DNA from: Methylobacterium sp.
Lineage (GTDB): Bacteria; Pseudomonadota; Alphaproteobacteria; Rhizobiales; Beijerinckiaceae
DNA length: 12,079 nt
Reading direction: 5' to 3'
Assembly (NCBI GenBank): GCA_020252865.1
Contig: JADCCH010000249.1
Coordinates: 1-12,079, forward strand
In this document: positions 1-8,927 of the stretch, piece after piece
Layout of the letters: each line of letters begins with the position of its first letter
How positions within the stretch are numbered: position 1 is the first letter of the stretch
The notes under the pieces: model-generated
Databases searched by the model: none
What the model saw: only the letters and a program-made list of their open reading frames with translations
What the model was told of the DNA's origin: nothing
Position numbers and translations under genes: made by a program

Positions 1-112
1 AACGCGGGCAGGAAACGAAGCTAAGCTTCGCCTGGGTGTCGTAATCCTCGGAGGAGCGGAACCAGCTTTCGAAAGCGTGCCCCGCCTCGCAGGCGAGCGC
101 ATAGCGGATCAT
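1..112 (-). CDS. DUF1178 family protein, N-terminal part only
   Basis: The gene runs off the left edge, so only the first 37 codons are visible. The start reads MIRYALACEAGHAFESWF, followed by RSSEDYD. This matches the usual start of DUF1178 proteins, small alphaproteobacterial proteins with a putative zinc-ribbon N-terminus; Cys8, His12 and Cys35 are visible here. The biochemical function of the family is not known to me. The ATG (112-110) overlaps the TGA of the upstream amidase gene in an ATGA motif, so the two are probably translationally coupled and lie in the comF-grxC-amidase operon. Nothing can be said about the C-terminus. Confidence 0.85.
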   Translation of the reverse strand, partial: MIRYALACEAGHAFESWFRSSEDYDTQAKLSFVSCPR

Positions 113-957
113 TCCGCGGCCTCCCGTGCTCCCTCCCCGACCGTGGTGACGGTGATGGCGCGTGTATGCTTCAGCGTGGGGATGCGCCCGCGCGCATCGG
201 CCACCCTCGCAAGGTCGATCTCGGCGAGGATCACGCCCGGCTGATCATCGGCCTCCGCAAGCACGCGGCCCCACGGATCGACGATGATCGAATGGCCGTA
301 GGTTTCGCGGCCATCCTCATGCGTGCCGCCTTGCGCAGCGGACATCATGAAGGAACCGGTCTCGATGGCGCGCGCGCGTTGCAGCACCACCCAATGCGCC
401 TCGCCGGTCTGCTTCGTGAAGCACGCCGGCGCGGTGAGAATATCCGCGCCCGCTTCGGCCATCGCGCGGAAAAGGTAGGGGAAACGCAAATCGTAGCAGA
501 TGCCCATGCCGAGTTTCGCGCCGTTCACCGGCGCCACAACCGCACAGGCGCCCGCGGTGTAGGTGGCACTCTCGCGCCAGGTTTCGCCATTGGGCAGGTC
601 CACATCGAAGAGGTGAAGCTTGTCGTAGCGCGCGACGAGCCCGCCATCCGGCCCGATCAGGAAGGCGCGGTTCGCGATCTTCTCGCCCTCGCGGATCGCG
701 AGCGAGCCGAGATGGATCGTCACCTTCGCTTCCGCCGCGAGCTTGCGCGCCGCTGCAAGAAACGGATCGGCCGCCTCGGTTGCGATCTTCGCGAAGAGGT
801 CGGCGCGCGACCGCTCGACAAGGTTCGACATTTCCGGGCTTTGCAGGAAGGTCGCGCCCTTCAAGATCGCCTCTCGGCCCAGGCCGAGAAAATCGGCGAT
901 GTTCCGCTCCACGGAGCGGGTGGAACGCATCTGCAGGCAGGCAGCAAGAAAGCTCAT
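109..957 (-). CDS. Carbon-nitrogen hydrolase, NIT1-type (probable deaminated glutathione amidase)
   Basis: This is a 282-residue cytoplasmic amidase of the nitrilase superfamily, full length for the NIT1/YbeM branch. The Glu-Lys-Cys triad is present: Glu42 in SPEMSN, Lys113 in YDKLHLFDVD, and Cys154 in GICYDLRFP. Residues 185-200 (GEAHWVVLQRARAIET) and GHSIIVDPWG near 221-230 are typical of NIT1. Those enzymes hydrolyse deaminated glutathione, a transaminase side product, to alpha-ketoglutarate and cysteinylglycine. The start MSFLAACLQM was chosen because the open frame upstream of it overlaps grxC antisense-free sequence with no family similarity, and nitrilases begin with this beta-strand. 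It starts 4 nt after the grxC stop and its own stop overlaps the DUF1178 start. The neighbouring glutaredoxin fits a glutathione role. Another small-amide substrate remains possible. Confidence 0.93.
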   Translation of the reverse strand: MSFLAACLQMRSTRSVERNIADFLGLGREAILKGATFLQSPEMSNLVERSRADLFAKIATEAADPFLAAARKLAAEAKVTIHLGSLAIREGEKIANRAFLIGPDGGLVARYDKLHLFDVDLPNGETWRESATYTAGACAVVAPVNGAKLGMGICYDLRFPYLFRAMAEAGADILTAPACFTKQTGEAHWVVLQRARAIETGSFMMSAAQGGTHEDGRETYGHSIIVDPWGRVLAEADDQPGVILAEIDLARVADARGRIPTLKHTRAITVTTVGEGAREAAE

Positions 958-961
958 GGCA

Positions 962-1213
962 TCACCCCTGAAGCAGCGGGTCGAGCCCACCCCTGGCATC
1001 CAGCGCGTGGAGATCATCGCAGCCGCCGACATGCTTGCCGCCGATGAAGATCTGCGGCACGGTGGATCGGCCGGCCTTCTCGGCCATGGCGCGCTGGTCG
1101 GCGGGATGGCTCACGTCGATTTCGGTGAAGCGGGCCCCCTTCCGCGTCAGCAGCGCCTTCGCACGGATGCAATACGGGCAGGTCGGCTTCGTGTAGATGG
1201 TGATCTCGGGCAT
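962..1213 (-). CDS. grxC: Glutaredoxin 3-type (dithiol)
   Basis: This is an 83-residue cytoplasmic glutaredoxin with a single thioredoxin-fold domain. The dithiol active site CPYC is at residues 12-15, after the strand EITIYTKPT. The cis-proline motif is TVP (51-53) and the glutathione-binding GG-x-DD motif is at 63-67. The length equals that of bacterial GrxC. It reduces disulfides and glutathione-mixed disulfides at the expense of glutathione. Three consecutive possible starts occur (GTG 1219, ATG 1216, ATG 1213). I chose 1213 because a GGAG (1222-1219) then lies 5 nt upstream; 1216 is also possible. It sits 15 nt after comF and 4 nt before the amidase, so it is in the same operon. Confidence 0.96.
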   Translation of the reverse strand: MPEITIYTKPTCPYCIRAKALLTRKGARFTEIDVSHPADQRAMAEKAGRSTVPQIFIGGKHVGGCDDLHALDARGGLDPLLQG

Positions 1214-1228
1214 CATCACTCCATGGCC

Positions 1229-2038
1229 TCACGCGCCGTCCGGCACGAGTGTGAAGGTCAGAACATCAATGCGGGCCGCACCCGCCTGCCGCAAGATATG
1301 GGCACAGGCGTTCAAAGTCGAACCCGTCGTGCGCACATCGTCGATCACGAGACAGTGACGACCCGCGATCGCTGCCCTGTCGGCAGGCTTGATGTGCAAA
1401 GCGCCCGCAAGGTTGCTGCGGCGTTCGTTGCGTGCAAGACCCACCTGAGGCGGTGTCCGCTTCACGCGGCGCAGGGTTTCGAGCAGCACGGGTTTCCCCG
1501 CCAGCAGGCCGATCTCGTTCGCGAGCAGGGCCGCCTGATTGTAGCGCCGCTGCCAGAGCCGCCCGCGATGCATCGGCACGGGAACCAGCACATCGGTGGT
1601 GGCGAGAAGCGGCCCGCCGGCCTGCACCATCATCCGCGCCATGGCGCGGGCGAGATCGAGCCGCTCGCCATATTTCAGTCGCGCGACCATTTCCTTCGCC
1701 CCACCCTCGTGGATCGCCACGGCGCGGGCGGAATCGAATCGCGGCGGATCGGCGATCGCTGCGGGCGAGAGCATGCCCGGCCCGAAATCATGCGCGAAGG
1801 GCGTTCCGAGCCGGGCGCAAACGGGTTCGGAAATGAACGGAATGCCCGCCCAGCAGGTGGAGCAGAGCGCATGCGGCTCTCCGGTGGCGCTGTTGCAGGC
1901 GATGCATTGCGGCGGATAGACGATCCCGAGCGCAGCGCGACCGAACCGCCCGAGCAGGCGCGTGATGCTGCGGAACGCGCGCGGAGGCGCTTCTGTGCTA
2001 TTTCCGGGAGAATCAGATTCAGGAGCAGTCACGCGCAT
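1229..2038 (-). CDS. comF: ComF family protein (phosphoribosyltransferase-like)
   Basis: This is a protein of about 269 residues with the ComF layout. An N-terminal zinc-ribbon region has Cys45, Cys48, Cys59 and Cys62 (PPQCIAC, then CSTC). A type I phosphoribosyltransferase fold follows, with the PRPP-binding loop VIDDVRTTGSTL at 231-242 and the usual VPVP and RRYNQAALLA segments near 152-173. In naturally competent bacteria ComF takes part in transformation downstream of DNA uptake; in most Alphaproteobacteria its role is undefined. The frame stays open far upstream to 2320, but that part is antisense to the methyltransferase gene and is not ComF-like. The ATG at 2038 has GAGG only 2 nt upstream. 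GTG at codon 3 (2032-2030) has the same GAGG at 8 nt and may be the true start. First gene of a four-gene minus-strand run. Confidence 0.92.
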   Translation of the reverse strand: MRVTAPESDSPGNSTEAPPRAFRSITRLLGRFGRAALGIVYPPQCIACNSATGEPHALCSTCWAGIPFISEPVCARLGTPFAHDFGPGMLSPAAIADPPRFDSARAVAIHEGGAKEMVARLKYGERLDLARAMARMMVQAGGPLLATTDVLVPVPMHRGRLWQRRYNQAALLANEIGLLAGKPVLLETLRRVKRTPPQVGLARNERRSNLAGALHIKPADRAAIAGRHCLVIDDVRTTGSTLNACAHILRQAGAARIDVLTFTLVPDGA

Positions 2039-2939
2039 GGCCTCACCGAATGCCGAGGTTCCCCAACTCTTCGACGAGGTCAAGGCTCGCATGGCCATCC
2101 AGCGTGCGGCAAGGCAGGGTGCGGCCACTTTCCTGCTGGAACGTGCGCAGATCGACCTGATCGAGCGGCTTGAGACCGTTCTTCGCAGCTTCGATCCCGC
2201 GCTGGATCTCGGCACGCCCGGCGGACTCTTCGCCACGGCGCTGAAGCGCGCGGAGCGGGTTTCCATGATCGACCATGTGGGCGAAGTGGCGCCGGGCGAT
2301 CCAACCATCGCGTATCGCAACCTCGACGGGCAGGATCTGAAGCTCGATGCGGGCCGCTACGGGCTCATCGTCTCCGGTCTGTGGCTTCAGCGTGTGAATG
2401 ATCTACCGGGCATTCTCGCGCAAGTCAGGCGCGCGCTGAAGCCGGATGGCCTGTTTCTCGCGGCCTTTGTGGGCGGCAACAGCCTCGCGGAACTGCGTGA
2501 TTGCCTGCTGAGGGCCGAAAGCGAAATCACCGGCTCGGCCGCGCTCCGGGTCTTTCCTTTCGTGGATGTGCGCGCAGCGGGGCAACTGCTTCAGCGCGCC
2601 GGCCTCGCGCTTCCCGTCACCGACAGCGAGAAGCTGACGATCCGTTATGGCAGTTTCTTCGCGCTGGCCGCGGAATGGCGCGCCATGGCCTCCAGTGCGA
2701 GCCTGCTCCGGCGGCCGGGCACGCCACCTCTGACGCGCCGGGTTCTGTTTCGTGCCGCAGAACTCTATGCCGAGCGCCATGCCGACACGGATGGGCGCCT
2801 GCGGGCAACTGTAGAGATTGTCTGGATGTCGGGTTGGGCGCCGCATGAAAGCCAACAGAAGCCATTGAAACCGGGCTCCGCAAAGGCGCGATTGGAAGAT
2901 GCGCTGGCCGATATCGCCAGCAGGAAGAAGTTCGACTGA
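2037..2939 (+). CDS. SAM-dependent methyltransferase-fold protein, NDUFAF5 / BioC-like
   Basis: This 300-residue protein resembles mitochondrial NDUFAF5 along its length: FLLERAQIDLIERL (32-45), LWLQRVNDLPGILAQVRRAL (115-134), GGNSLAELR (146-154), FPFVDVRAAGQLLQRAGL (173-190) and the C-terminal GWAPHESQQKPLKPGSA (266-282). NDUFAF5 is a complex I assembly factor that hydroxylates an arginine of the PSST/NuoB-type subunit, so an assembly role is plausible but inferred. Motif I is DLGTPGG (57-63), which lacks the GxGxG spacing of active class I methyltransferases. The start at 2037 has AGGAG (2021-2025) 11 nt upstream; an in-frame upstream ATG at 1962 lies deep inside comF and is less likely. 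The ATG overlaps the comF ATG head-to-head. It ends 11 bp before the convergent pilin gene, and no clear terminator is visible there. Confidence 0.87.
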   Translation: MASPNAEVPQLFDEVKARMAIQRAARQGAATFLLERAQIDLIERLETVLRSFDPALDLGTPGGLFATALKRAERVSMIDHVGEVAPGDPTIAYRNLDGQDLKLDAGRYGLIVSGLWLQRVNDLPGILAQVRRALKPDGLFLAAFVGGNSLAELRDCLLRAESEITGSAALRVFPFVDVRAAGQLLQRAGLALPVTDSEKLTIRYGSFFALAAEWRAMASSASLLRRPGTPPLTRRVLFRAAELYAERHADTDGRLRATVEIVWMSGWAPHESQQKPLKPGSAKARLEDALADIASRKKFD

Positions 2940-2950
2940 CGGCTTTTACT

Positions 2951-3133
2951 TCACGGGACCTTGACAGCGTTTTTCAGTACATCGCCGGCATTCGTCCAGG
3001 AGGCAAGAAAATTATTATAAAAGCTAGGCCACGCTGCCAGCAATGCGGTGCAGAGCATCACGGCGATGAGCGTGTATTCGATTGCCGTCGCGCCCCGCTC
3101 GTCGCGCATGAAGGCCATCAGAACCTGCTTCAT
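2951..3133 (-). CDS. Flp family type IVb pilin
   Basis: This is a 60-residue protein with the classic Flp prepilin layout. A short basic leader (MKQVLMAFMRDERG) comes first, then the cleavage context RG/ATAIEYTLIA with Glu at +5 and Tyr at +6, then a hydrophobic helix (about 15-36). Prepilin peptidase (TadV/CpaA) should cut after Gly14, and the mature chain would be about 46 residues. Flp pilins form adhesive Tad pili. The ATG at 3133 fits a typical leader length; Met6 and Met9 are internal alternatives. Codons 38-43 (FYNNF) use an AT-rich stretch (3005-3025) unlike the GC-rich neighbours. It lies 50 bp downstream of mutT on the same strand and could be read through from that operon. No tad/cpa secretion genes are in the window, so its assembly machinery must lie elsewhere if it is used. 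Confidence 0.9.
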   Translation of the reverse strand: MKQVLMAFMRDERGATAIEYTLIAVMLCTALLAAWPSFYNNFLASWTNAGDVLKNAVKVP

Positions 3134-3183
3134 CGTCCTGCCATTCCCGATCAGGGCACCCCGCTCCCTTCGGCAGAGAGCAC

Positions 3184-3582
3184 CTAGAGAAGATCACGAA
3201 GCATCGGAATCAGCGGCTCGTCTGCCGGAGGCATCGGATATTCCCGAAGCCGCGCCGGCTCGACCCATCTCAAGGCCTGATGCTCCATCGCCTGCGGAAC
3301 TCCTTCCCATCTGCGACAGATGAACAATGGCATGAGCAGGTGAAAATCCGGATAACGATGGCTGGAAAATGTGAGTGGTGCGAGGCATGGCTCCTTGACG
3401 CTGATCGCCAGTTCCTCGCGGAGTTCGCGGATCAATGTTTCCTCCGGCCGCTCGCCGGGCTCCACCTTGCCGCCAGGGAATTCCCACAGGCCCGCCTGCT
3501 GCTTGCCCTCCGGCCGCTGCGCGATCAGCACGCGGCGATCCGCATCGACCAGCGCGACGGCCGCGACCAGCAGCAGCTTCAC
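3184..3582 (-). CDS. mutT: MutT-type Nudix hydrolase (8-oxo-dGTP diphosphatase)
   Basis: This is a 132-residue cytoplasmic Nudix protein, the size of MutT. The Nudix box occupies residues 38-60 (G-x5-E-x7-REL-x-EE-x2-I). It contains the metal-binding REELREE-type core seen here as RELREEL, and the glycine near the end of the consensus is replaced by Ala59. The N-terminus [19 protein letters not shown], the segment [14 protein letters not shown] and the C-terminal [16 protein letters not shown] are typical of MutT, which removes 8-oxo-dGTP from the nucleotide pool and so prevents A:T to C:G mutations. The start codon is GTG (3582-3580), overlapping the argJ stop as GTGA. A GGGG about 10 nt upstream may serve as ribosome binding site. 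The argJ overlap indicates translational coupling, an arrangement I also associate with related Alphaproteobacteria. Confidence 0.95.
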   Translation of the reverse strand: MKLLLVAAVALVDADRRVLIAQRPEGKQQAGLWEFPGGKVEPGERPEETLIRELREELAISVKEPCLAPLTFSSHRYPDFHLLMPLFICRRWEGVPQAMEHQALRWVEPARLREYPMPPADEPLIPMLRDLL

Positions 3583-4829
3583 GAGCGGTAATCCCCGTTG
3601 ATCTCGACATAGGCCTTTGTGAGATCGCAGGTATAGGCCGTAGCCTTGCCGCGCCCCATGCCCAGCGACACCGTGATGTCGATCGCCTCGCCCTTCATAT
3701 AGGCCGAGGTCGCCGCCTCGCTGTAATTGGGATCACGCGCGCCCTCATGGGCCACGCGGATTTCGCCGAAGGAAATCGAGATGCGATCGCGATCGGCCGG
3801 CTCGCCCGCCTTGCCGACAGCCATGACGATACGGCCCCAATTCGCATCCTCGCCGGCCACCGCCGTCTTCACGAGGGGGGAATTGGCGATGGACATGGCG
3901 ATTTTCCTCGCCGAGCGGGCAGAAACCGCGCCTTCCACCTTCACGGTGATGAGCTTGCCCGCGCCTTCGCCGTCGCGTGCGACCTGCACCGCGAGATCGA
4001 GCAGCAGCGCATTCAGCGCCCGCTTGAAGCTCGAGAGCCTGCGATCCTTCGCATCCGTGATTTCCGCCTGGCCCCGGGCAGCAGCCTTGCCGGTGGCGAA
4101 AAGCAGCAGAGTGTCGGAAGTGGATGTATCGCTATCAACCGTTACGGCGTTGAAGCTCGGCCCCACGCCCTTCGAGAGCAGGGCCTGCAGCGCCTTCGGC
4201 GCAATCGCGGCATCGGTGAAGACGAAGGAGAGCATCGTCGCCATGTCCGGCGCGATCATGCCCGCGCCCTTGGCGATGCCTGAGATGGTCACGGGGAACC
4301 CGTCGATCTTCGCCTTGCGGGTCGCGACCTTGGGGAAGGTGTCGGTGGTCATGATGGCCCTCGCGGCCTCCAGGAAGGCCGTGGGGCTCACGCGGCCCGC
4401 GCAATCCGCCAGCACGCCTTCGAATTTCGTGGCATCGAGCGGCTCGCCGATCACCCCGGTCGAGGCGAGCGCCACTTCCTCCGGCTTGCAGCCGAGGGCC
4501 TTCGCCGCGATCTTCGCGGTCAACGCCACCGCCTCGCGGCCCTTGAGACCGGTGAAGGCATTGGCATTGCCGGAATTGACAACCAGTCCCTGCGCATGGC
4601 CGCCGGCAAGGATGGAACGGCACCAATCCACGGGCGCCGAAGGGCATTTCGAACGGGTGAAGACACCGGCCATGGCCGTGCCTTTTTCGAGACGCGCGAG
4701 CAGAACATCCGTGCGGCCCCTGTAGCGGATTCCAGCTTCCGCCGTGGCGAAGGCCACGCCGTCCACCGCCGGCATCTTCGGATATTTCTTCGGCGAGAGC
4801 GGAGAAACGGGAACGGATTTGCCGGCCAT
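3579..4829 (-). CDS. argJ: Bifunctional glutamate N-acetyltransferase / N-acetylglutamate synthase ArgJ
   Basis: This 416-residue enzyme has the full ArgJ length. It transfers the acetyl group from N2-acetylornithine to glutamate, and in bifunctional versions also uses acetyl-CoA; this is the acetyl-cycle step of arginine biosynthesis in the cytoplasm. The precursor cleaves itself between Ala197 and Thr198 in PDMATMLSF, and the new N-terminal Thr198 is the nucleophile of the beta chain. Other signatures are [12 protein letters not shown] (83-94), STGVIGEPL (123-131), KGAGMIAP (187-194), the [12 protein letters not shown] segment (229-240), GEDANWGRI (326-334) and the C-terminal [10 protein letters not shown]. 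The ATG at 4829 has AGAGG about 9 nt upstream. It follows the isomerase gene after 89 bp and overlaps mutT by 4 nt. Whether it is mono- or bifunctional cannot be read from the sequence. Confidence 0.97.
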   Translation of the reverse strand: MAGKSVPVSPLSPKKYPKMPAVDGVAFATAEAGIRYRGRTDVLLARLEKGTAMAGVFTRSKCPSAPVDWCRSILAGGHAQGLVVNSGNANAFTGLKGREAVALTAKIAAKALGCKPEEVALASTGVIGEPLDATKFEGVLADCAGRVSPTAFLEAARAIMTTDTFPKVATRKAKIDGFPVTISGIAKGAGMIAPDMATMLSFVFTDAAIAPKALQALLSKGVGPSFNAVTVDSDTSTSDTLLLFATGKAAARGQAEITDAKDRRLSSFKRALNALLLDLAVQVARDGEGAGKLITVKVEGAVSARSARKIAMSIANSPLVKTAVAGEDANWGRIVMAVGKAGEPADRDRISISFGEIRVAHEGARDPNYSEAATSAYMKGEAIDITVSLGMGRGKATAYTCDLTKAYVEINGDYRS

Positions 4830-4918
4830 GGGGCATGCCTCTTCACAAGCGGAAACGAGGTTTCGGCTCTGCCTGAAAGGCCGGCTTCTGGCAAGACCGG
4901 CGCGGGTTGGCGCCGCGC

Positions 4919-5728
4919 CTACTTCTTCTCCGTTCCGGGCCGGTCGATCTTGGCTTCCTTGCGGAGATTCTCGAGAAGTTCCGCCTGGGCGCGTTCGGCG
5001 AGCGCCTGGGAGAGACGCTCGCGCACATCGGCGAAGGCCGGCGCCGGCCGGTTGCGGCGATCTTCCAGCTTGATGATGTGCCAGCCGAACTGGCTCTTCA
5101 CCGGCGCGGAAATCTCGCCGGCCTTCAGCGCGAAGGCAGCCTCGGCGAATTCAGGCACCATCCGATCCTTGGAAAAATAACCGAGATCGCCACCACCCTT
5201 GCCCGAACCGGGGTCCTTCGAGGTCTCGGTCGCGACCTTCGCGAAATCCTCGCCACCCTTCACGCGGGCATGGATCTTCTTCGCTTCCTCCTCGCCCTCG
5301 ACAAGGATGTGGCGGGCCCGCACCTCTTCCACCGGGGCCAGCTTCGCGACCTGCTCGTCGTAGAACTTCTTCACGGCCGCCTCGCCCGTGGCCTTGCTGC
5401 CCTCCTGGGCGAAGAGCCGCTCCATCAGGATGCGATCCCGTGCGTAGCTCATCTTGAGGGTGAAATCCGCTGACTGGTCGATCTTCGCCTTCCTGGCGGC
5501 CTGCGCCGCGAGCTTGACCTCGACGAGGAAATCGACCGCGAGTTCCAGTCGCTTGTCTTCCGGCACATTGGGGAGCTGCGTGAGCAGGTCCTCAAGCGCG
5601 ACCTTGGCCTCTGCTTCCGTAATGGCCTCGCCATTCACGGTCGCGAGCACTTTCGAATTCTGCGCGACAACCGGCCCGGCCGTCAGCACGAAGAGGGCAA
5701 GCGCGGAAGCAAGAAGACGCACGGGCAT
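4919..5728 (-). CDS. Secreted peptidyl-prolyl cis-trans isomerase, parvulin (PpiC/SurA) type
   Basis: This 269-residue protein begins with a Sec signal peptide: MPVRLLAS, a hydrophobic stretch [12 protein letters not shown], and probable cleavage after Ala22 (VVA/QN). A SurA-like N-terminal helical domain follows (about 25-130), starting [14 protein letters not shown]. The parvulin rotamase domain (about 135-224) contains [30 protein letters not shown], and [14 protein letters not shown]. It should act in the periplasm on folding of exported and outer-membrane proteins, which suits a position divergent from secA. The ATG at 5728 was chosen because the frame continues open to 6049 with no homology, whereas this start gives a signal peptide and has GGAG 7 nt upstream. 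The Lys/Glu-rich tail ends PGTEKK. Its promoter was not identified; a possible attenuator lies upstream at 5832-5871. Probably the first gene of the argJ-mutT run. Confidence 0.93.
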   Translation of the reverse strand: MPVRLLASALALFVLTAGPVVAQNSKVLATVNGEAITEAEAKVALEDLLTQLPNVPEDKRLELAVDFLVEVKLAAQAARKAKIDQSADFTLKMSYARDRILMERLFAQEGSKATGEAAVKKFYDEQVAKLAPVEEVRARHILVEGEEEAKKIHARVKGGEDFAKVATETSKDPGSGKGGGDLGYFSKDRMVPEFAEAAFALKAGEISAPVKSQFGWHIIKLEDRRNRPAPAFADVRERLSQALAERAQAELLENLRKEAKIDRPGTEKK

Positions 5729-5831
5729 GGAGGATCTCCGGAGAAAATCAATGGCCGCGAGGGTTAGCGGAAAGCGCTTCCTTTGGCGAGCGGAACCTTG
5801 CCGCGCGCCATCACGCTGCTGCGAGCCCGGC

Positions 5832-5858
5832 GCGAATGGGCGAAAAACCCGAATTCGC
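5832..5858. repeat. Inverted repeat that competes with the adjacent terminator-like hairpin
   Basis: GCGAAT-GGG (5832-5840) pairs with CCC-ATTCGC (5848-5850 and 5853-5858), giving a 9-bp stem with a 2-nt bulge and a 7-nt loop containing A5 (T5 on the minus strand). Its right arm overlaps the CCCGAAT arm of the repeat at 5848-5871, so the two structures cannot form together. Three related arms (GCGAATGGG, CCCGAATTCGC, ATTCGGG) therefore lie within 40 bp, just upstream of the secA -35. It may be an RNA switch in the minus-strand leader or a protein-binding operator; the sequence does not decide between these. Confidence 0.5.
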
Positions 5859-5871
5859 CAAAGGATTCGGG
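5843..5871 (-). terminator. Terminator-like hairpin plus T5 in the leader region of the isomerase gene
   Basis: Read on the minus strand, CCCGAAT (5871-5865) and ATTCGGG (5854-5848) form a perfect 7-bp stem with a 10-nt loop. The stem is followed at once by TTTTT (5847-5843). This is the form of a Rho-independent terminator, although the stem is short and only 4 of its 7 pairs are G:C. It sits about 115 bp upstream of the isomerase start codon on the strand that encodes that gene. It could attenuate a leader transcript or stop antisense transcription coming from within secA. No minus-strand promoter upstream of it could be recognised. Confidence 0.45.
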
Positions 5872-5880
5872 CTGCCAACG

Positions 5881-5909
5881 TTGACAATCCGGGCGCGCAA
5901 TTCTTATCT
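5881..5909 (+). promoter_or_regulatory. Probable secA promoter
   Basis: A perfect TTGACA (5881-5886) is followed after 17 nt by TTATCT (5904-5909). The -10 is weak against TATAAT but matches four of six positions of the CTATAT form reported for rhizobial housekeeping promoters. Transcription would begin near 5916, leaving a leader of about 110 nt before the secA ATG. It is the best sigma70-like signal in the divergent region. Confidence 0.5.
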
Positions 5910-5926
5910 CCCGCTCGCGTTATTCG

Positions 5927-6026
5927 GCCCCTCGCACGGGGCTCATTGCTTCGCCCCCGGCTCCCGCCGGGCCGAGGCCAGGGCGTTCCGCGATTCCCGC
6001 GCGGAAAGCCAGGGAAAGAGACATCC
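5927..6026 (+). promoter_or_regulatory. Structured secA 5' leader with hairpin abutting the ribosome binding site
   Basis: Three hairpins can form in this leader. GCCCC/GGGGC spans 5927-5942. CCCGGC/GCCGGG spans 5956-5971. A stronger one spans 5982-6010, in which TTCCGCG (5986-5992) pairs with CGCGGAA (6000-6006), with an outer GGC/GCC extension across one mismatch. The Shine-Dalgarno region AGGGAAAGAG (6011-6020) follows directly, 6 nt before the ATG. The loop bases TTCCC (5994-5998) can also pair with GGGAA (6012-6016), which would make an H-type pseudoknot covering the binding site. No ATG or GTG occurs between the promoter and the start, so there is no SecM-like leader peptide with a normal start codon. 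Regulation is inferred only. Confidence 0.4.
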
Positions 6027-8912
<2,886 letters not shown>

Positions 8913-8927
8913 GGCGATGAGGCGGCG

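Noticed and set aside
743..2173. A 476-codon plus-strand open frame across the amidase, grxC and comF genes
   Set aside because: It is antisense to three clearly recognisable genes, and its translation is Arg/Ala/Gly-rich without motifs.
2903..2921. GCTGGC/GCCAGC hairpin at the end of the NDUFAF5-like gene, as a terminator for the converging pilin gene
   Set aside because: It lies inside coding sequence and neither strand has a T-tract after it.
2962..2967. TTGACA on the plus strand near the end of the pilin gene
   Set aside because: No -10 at 16-18 nt and no plus-strand gene downstream; chance occurrence in coding DNA.
4899..4919. GGCGCG/CGCGCC hairpin just after the isomerase stop codon
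   Set aside because: A 6-bp stem with a 9-nt loop but no T-run on the minus strand; argJ follows in the same direction, so it is not supported as a terminator. It might only affect mRNA stability.
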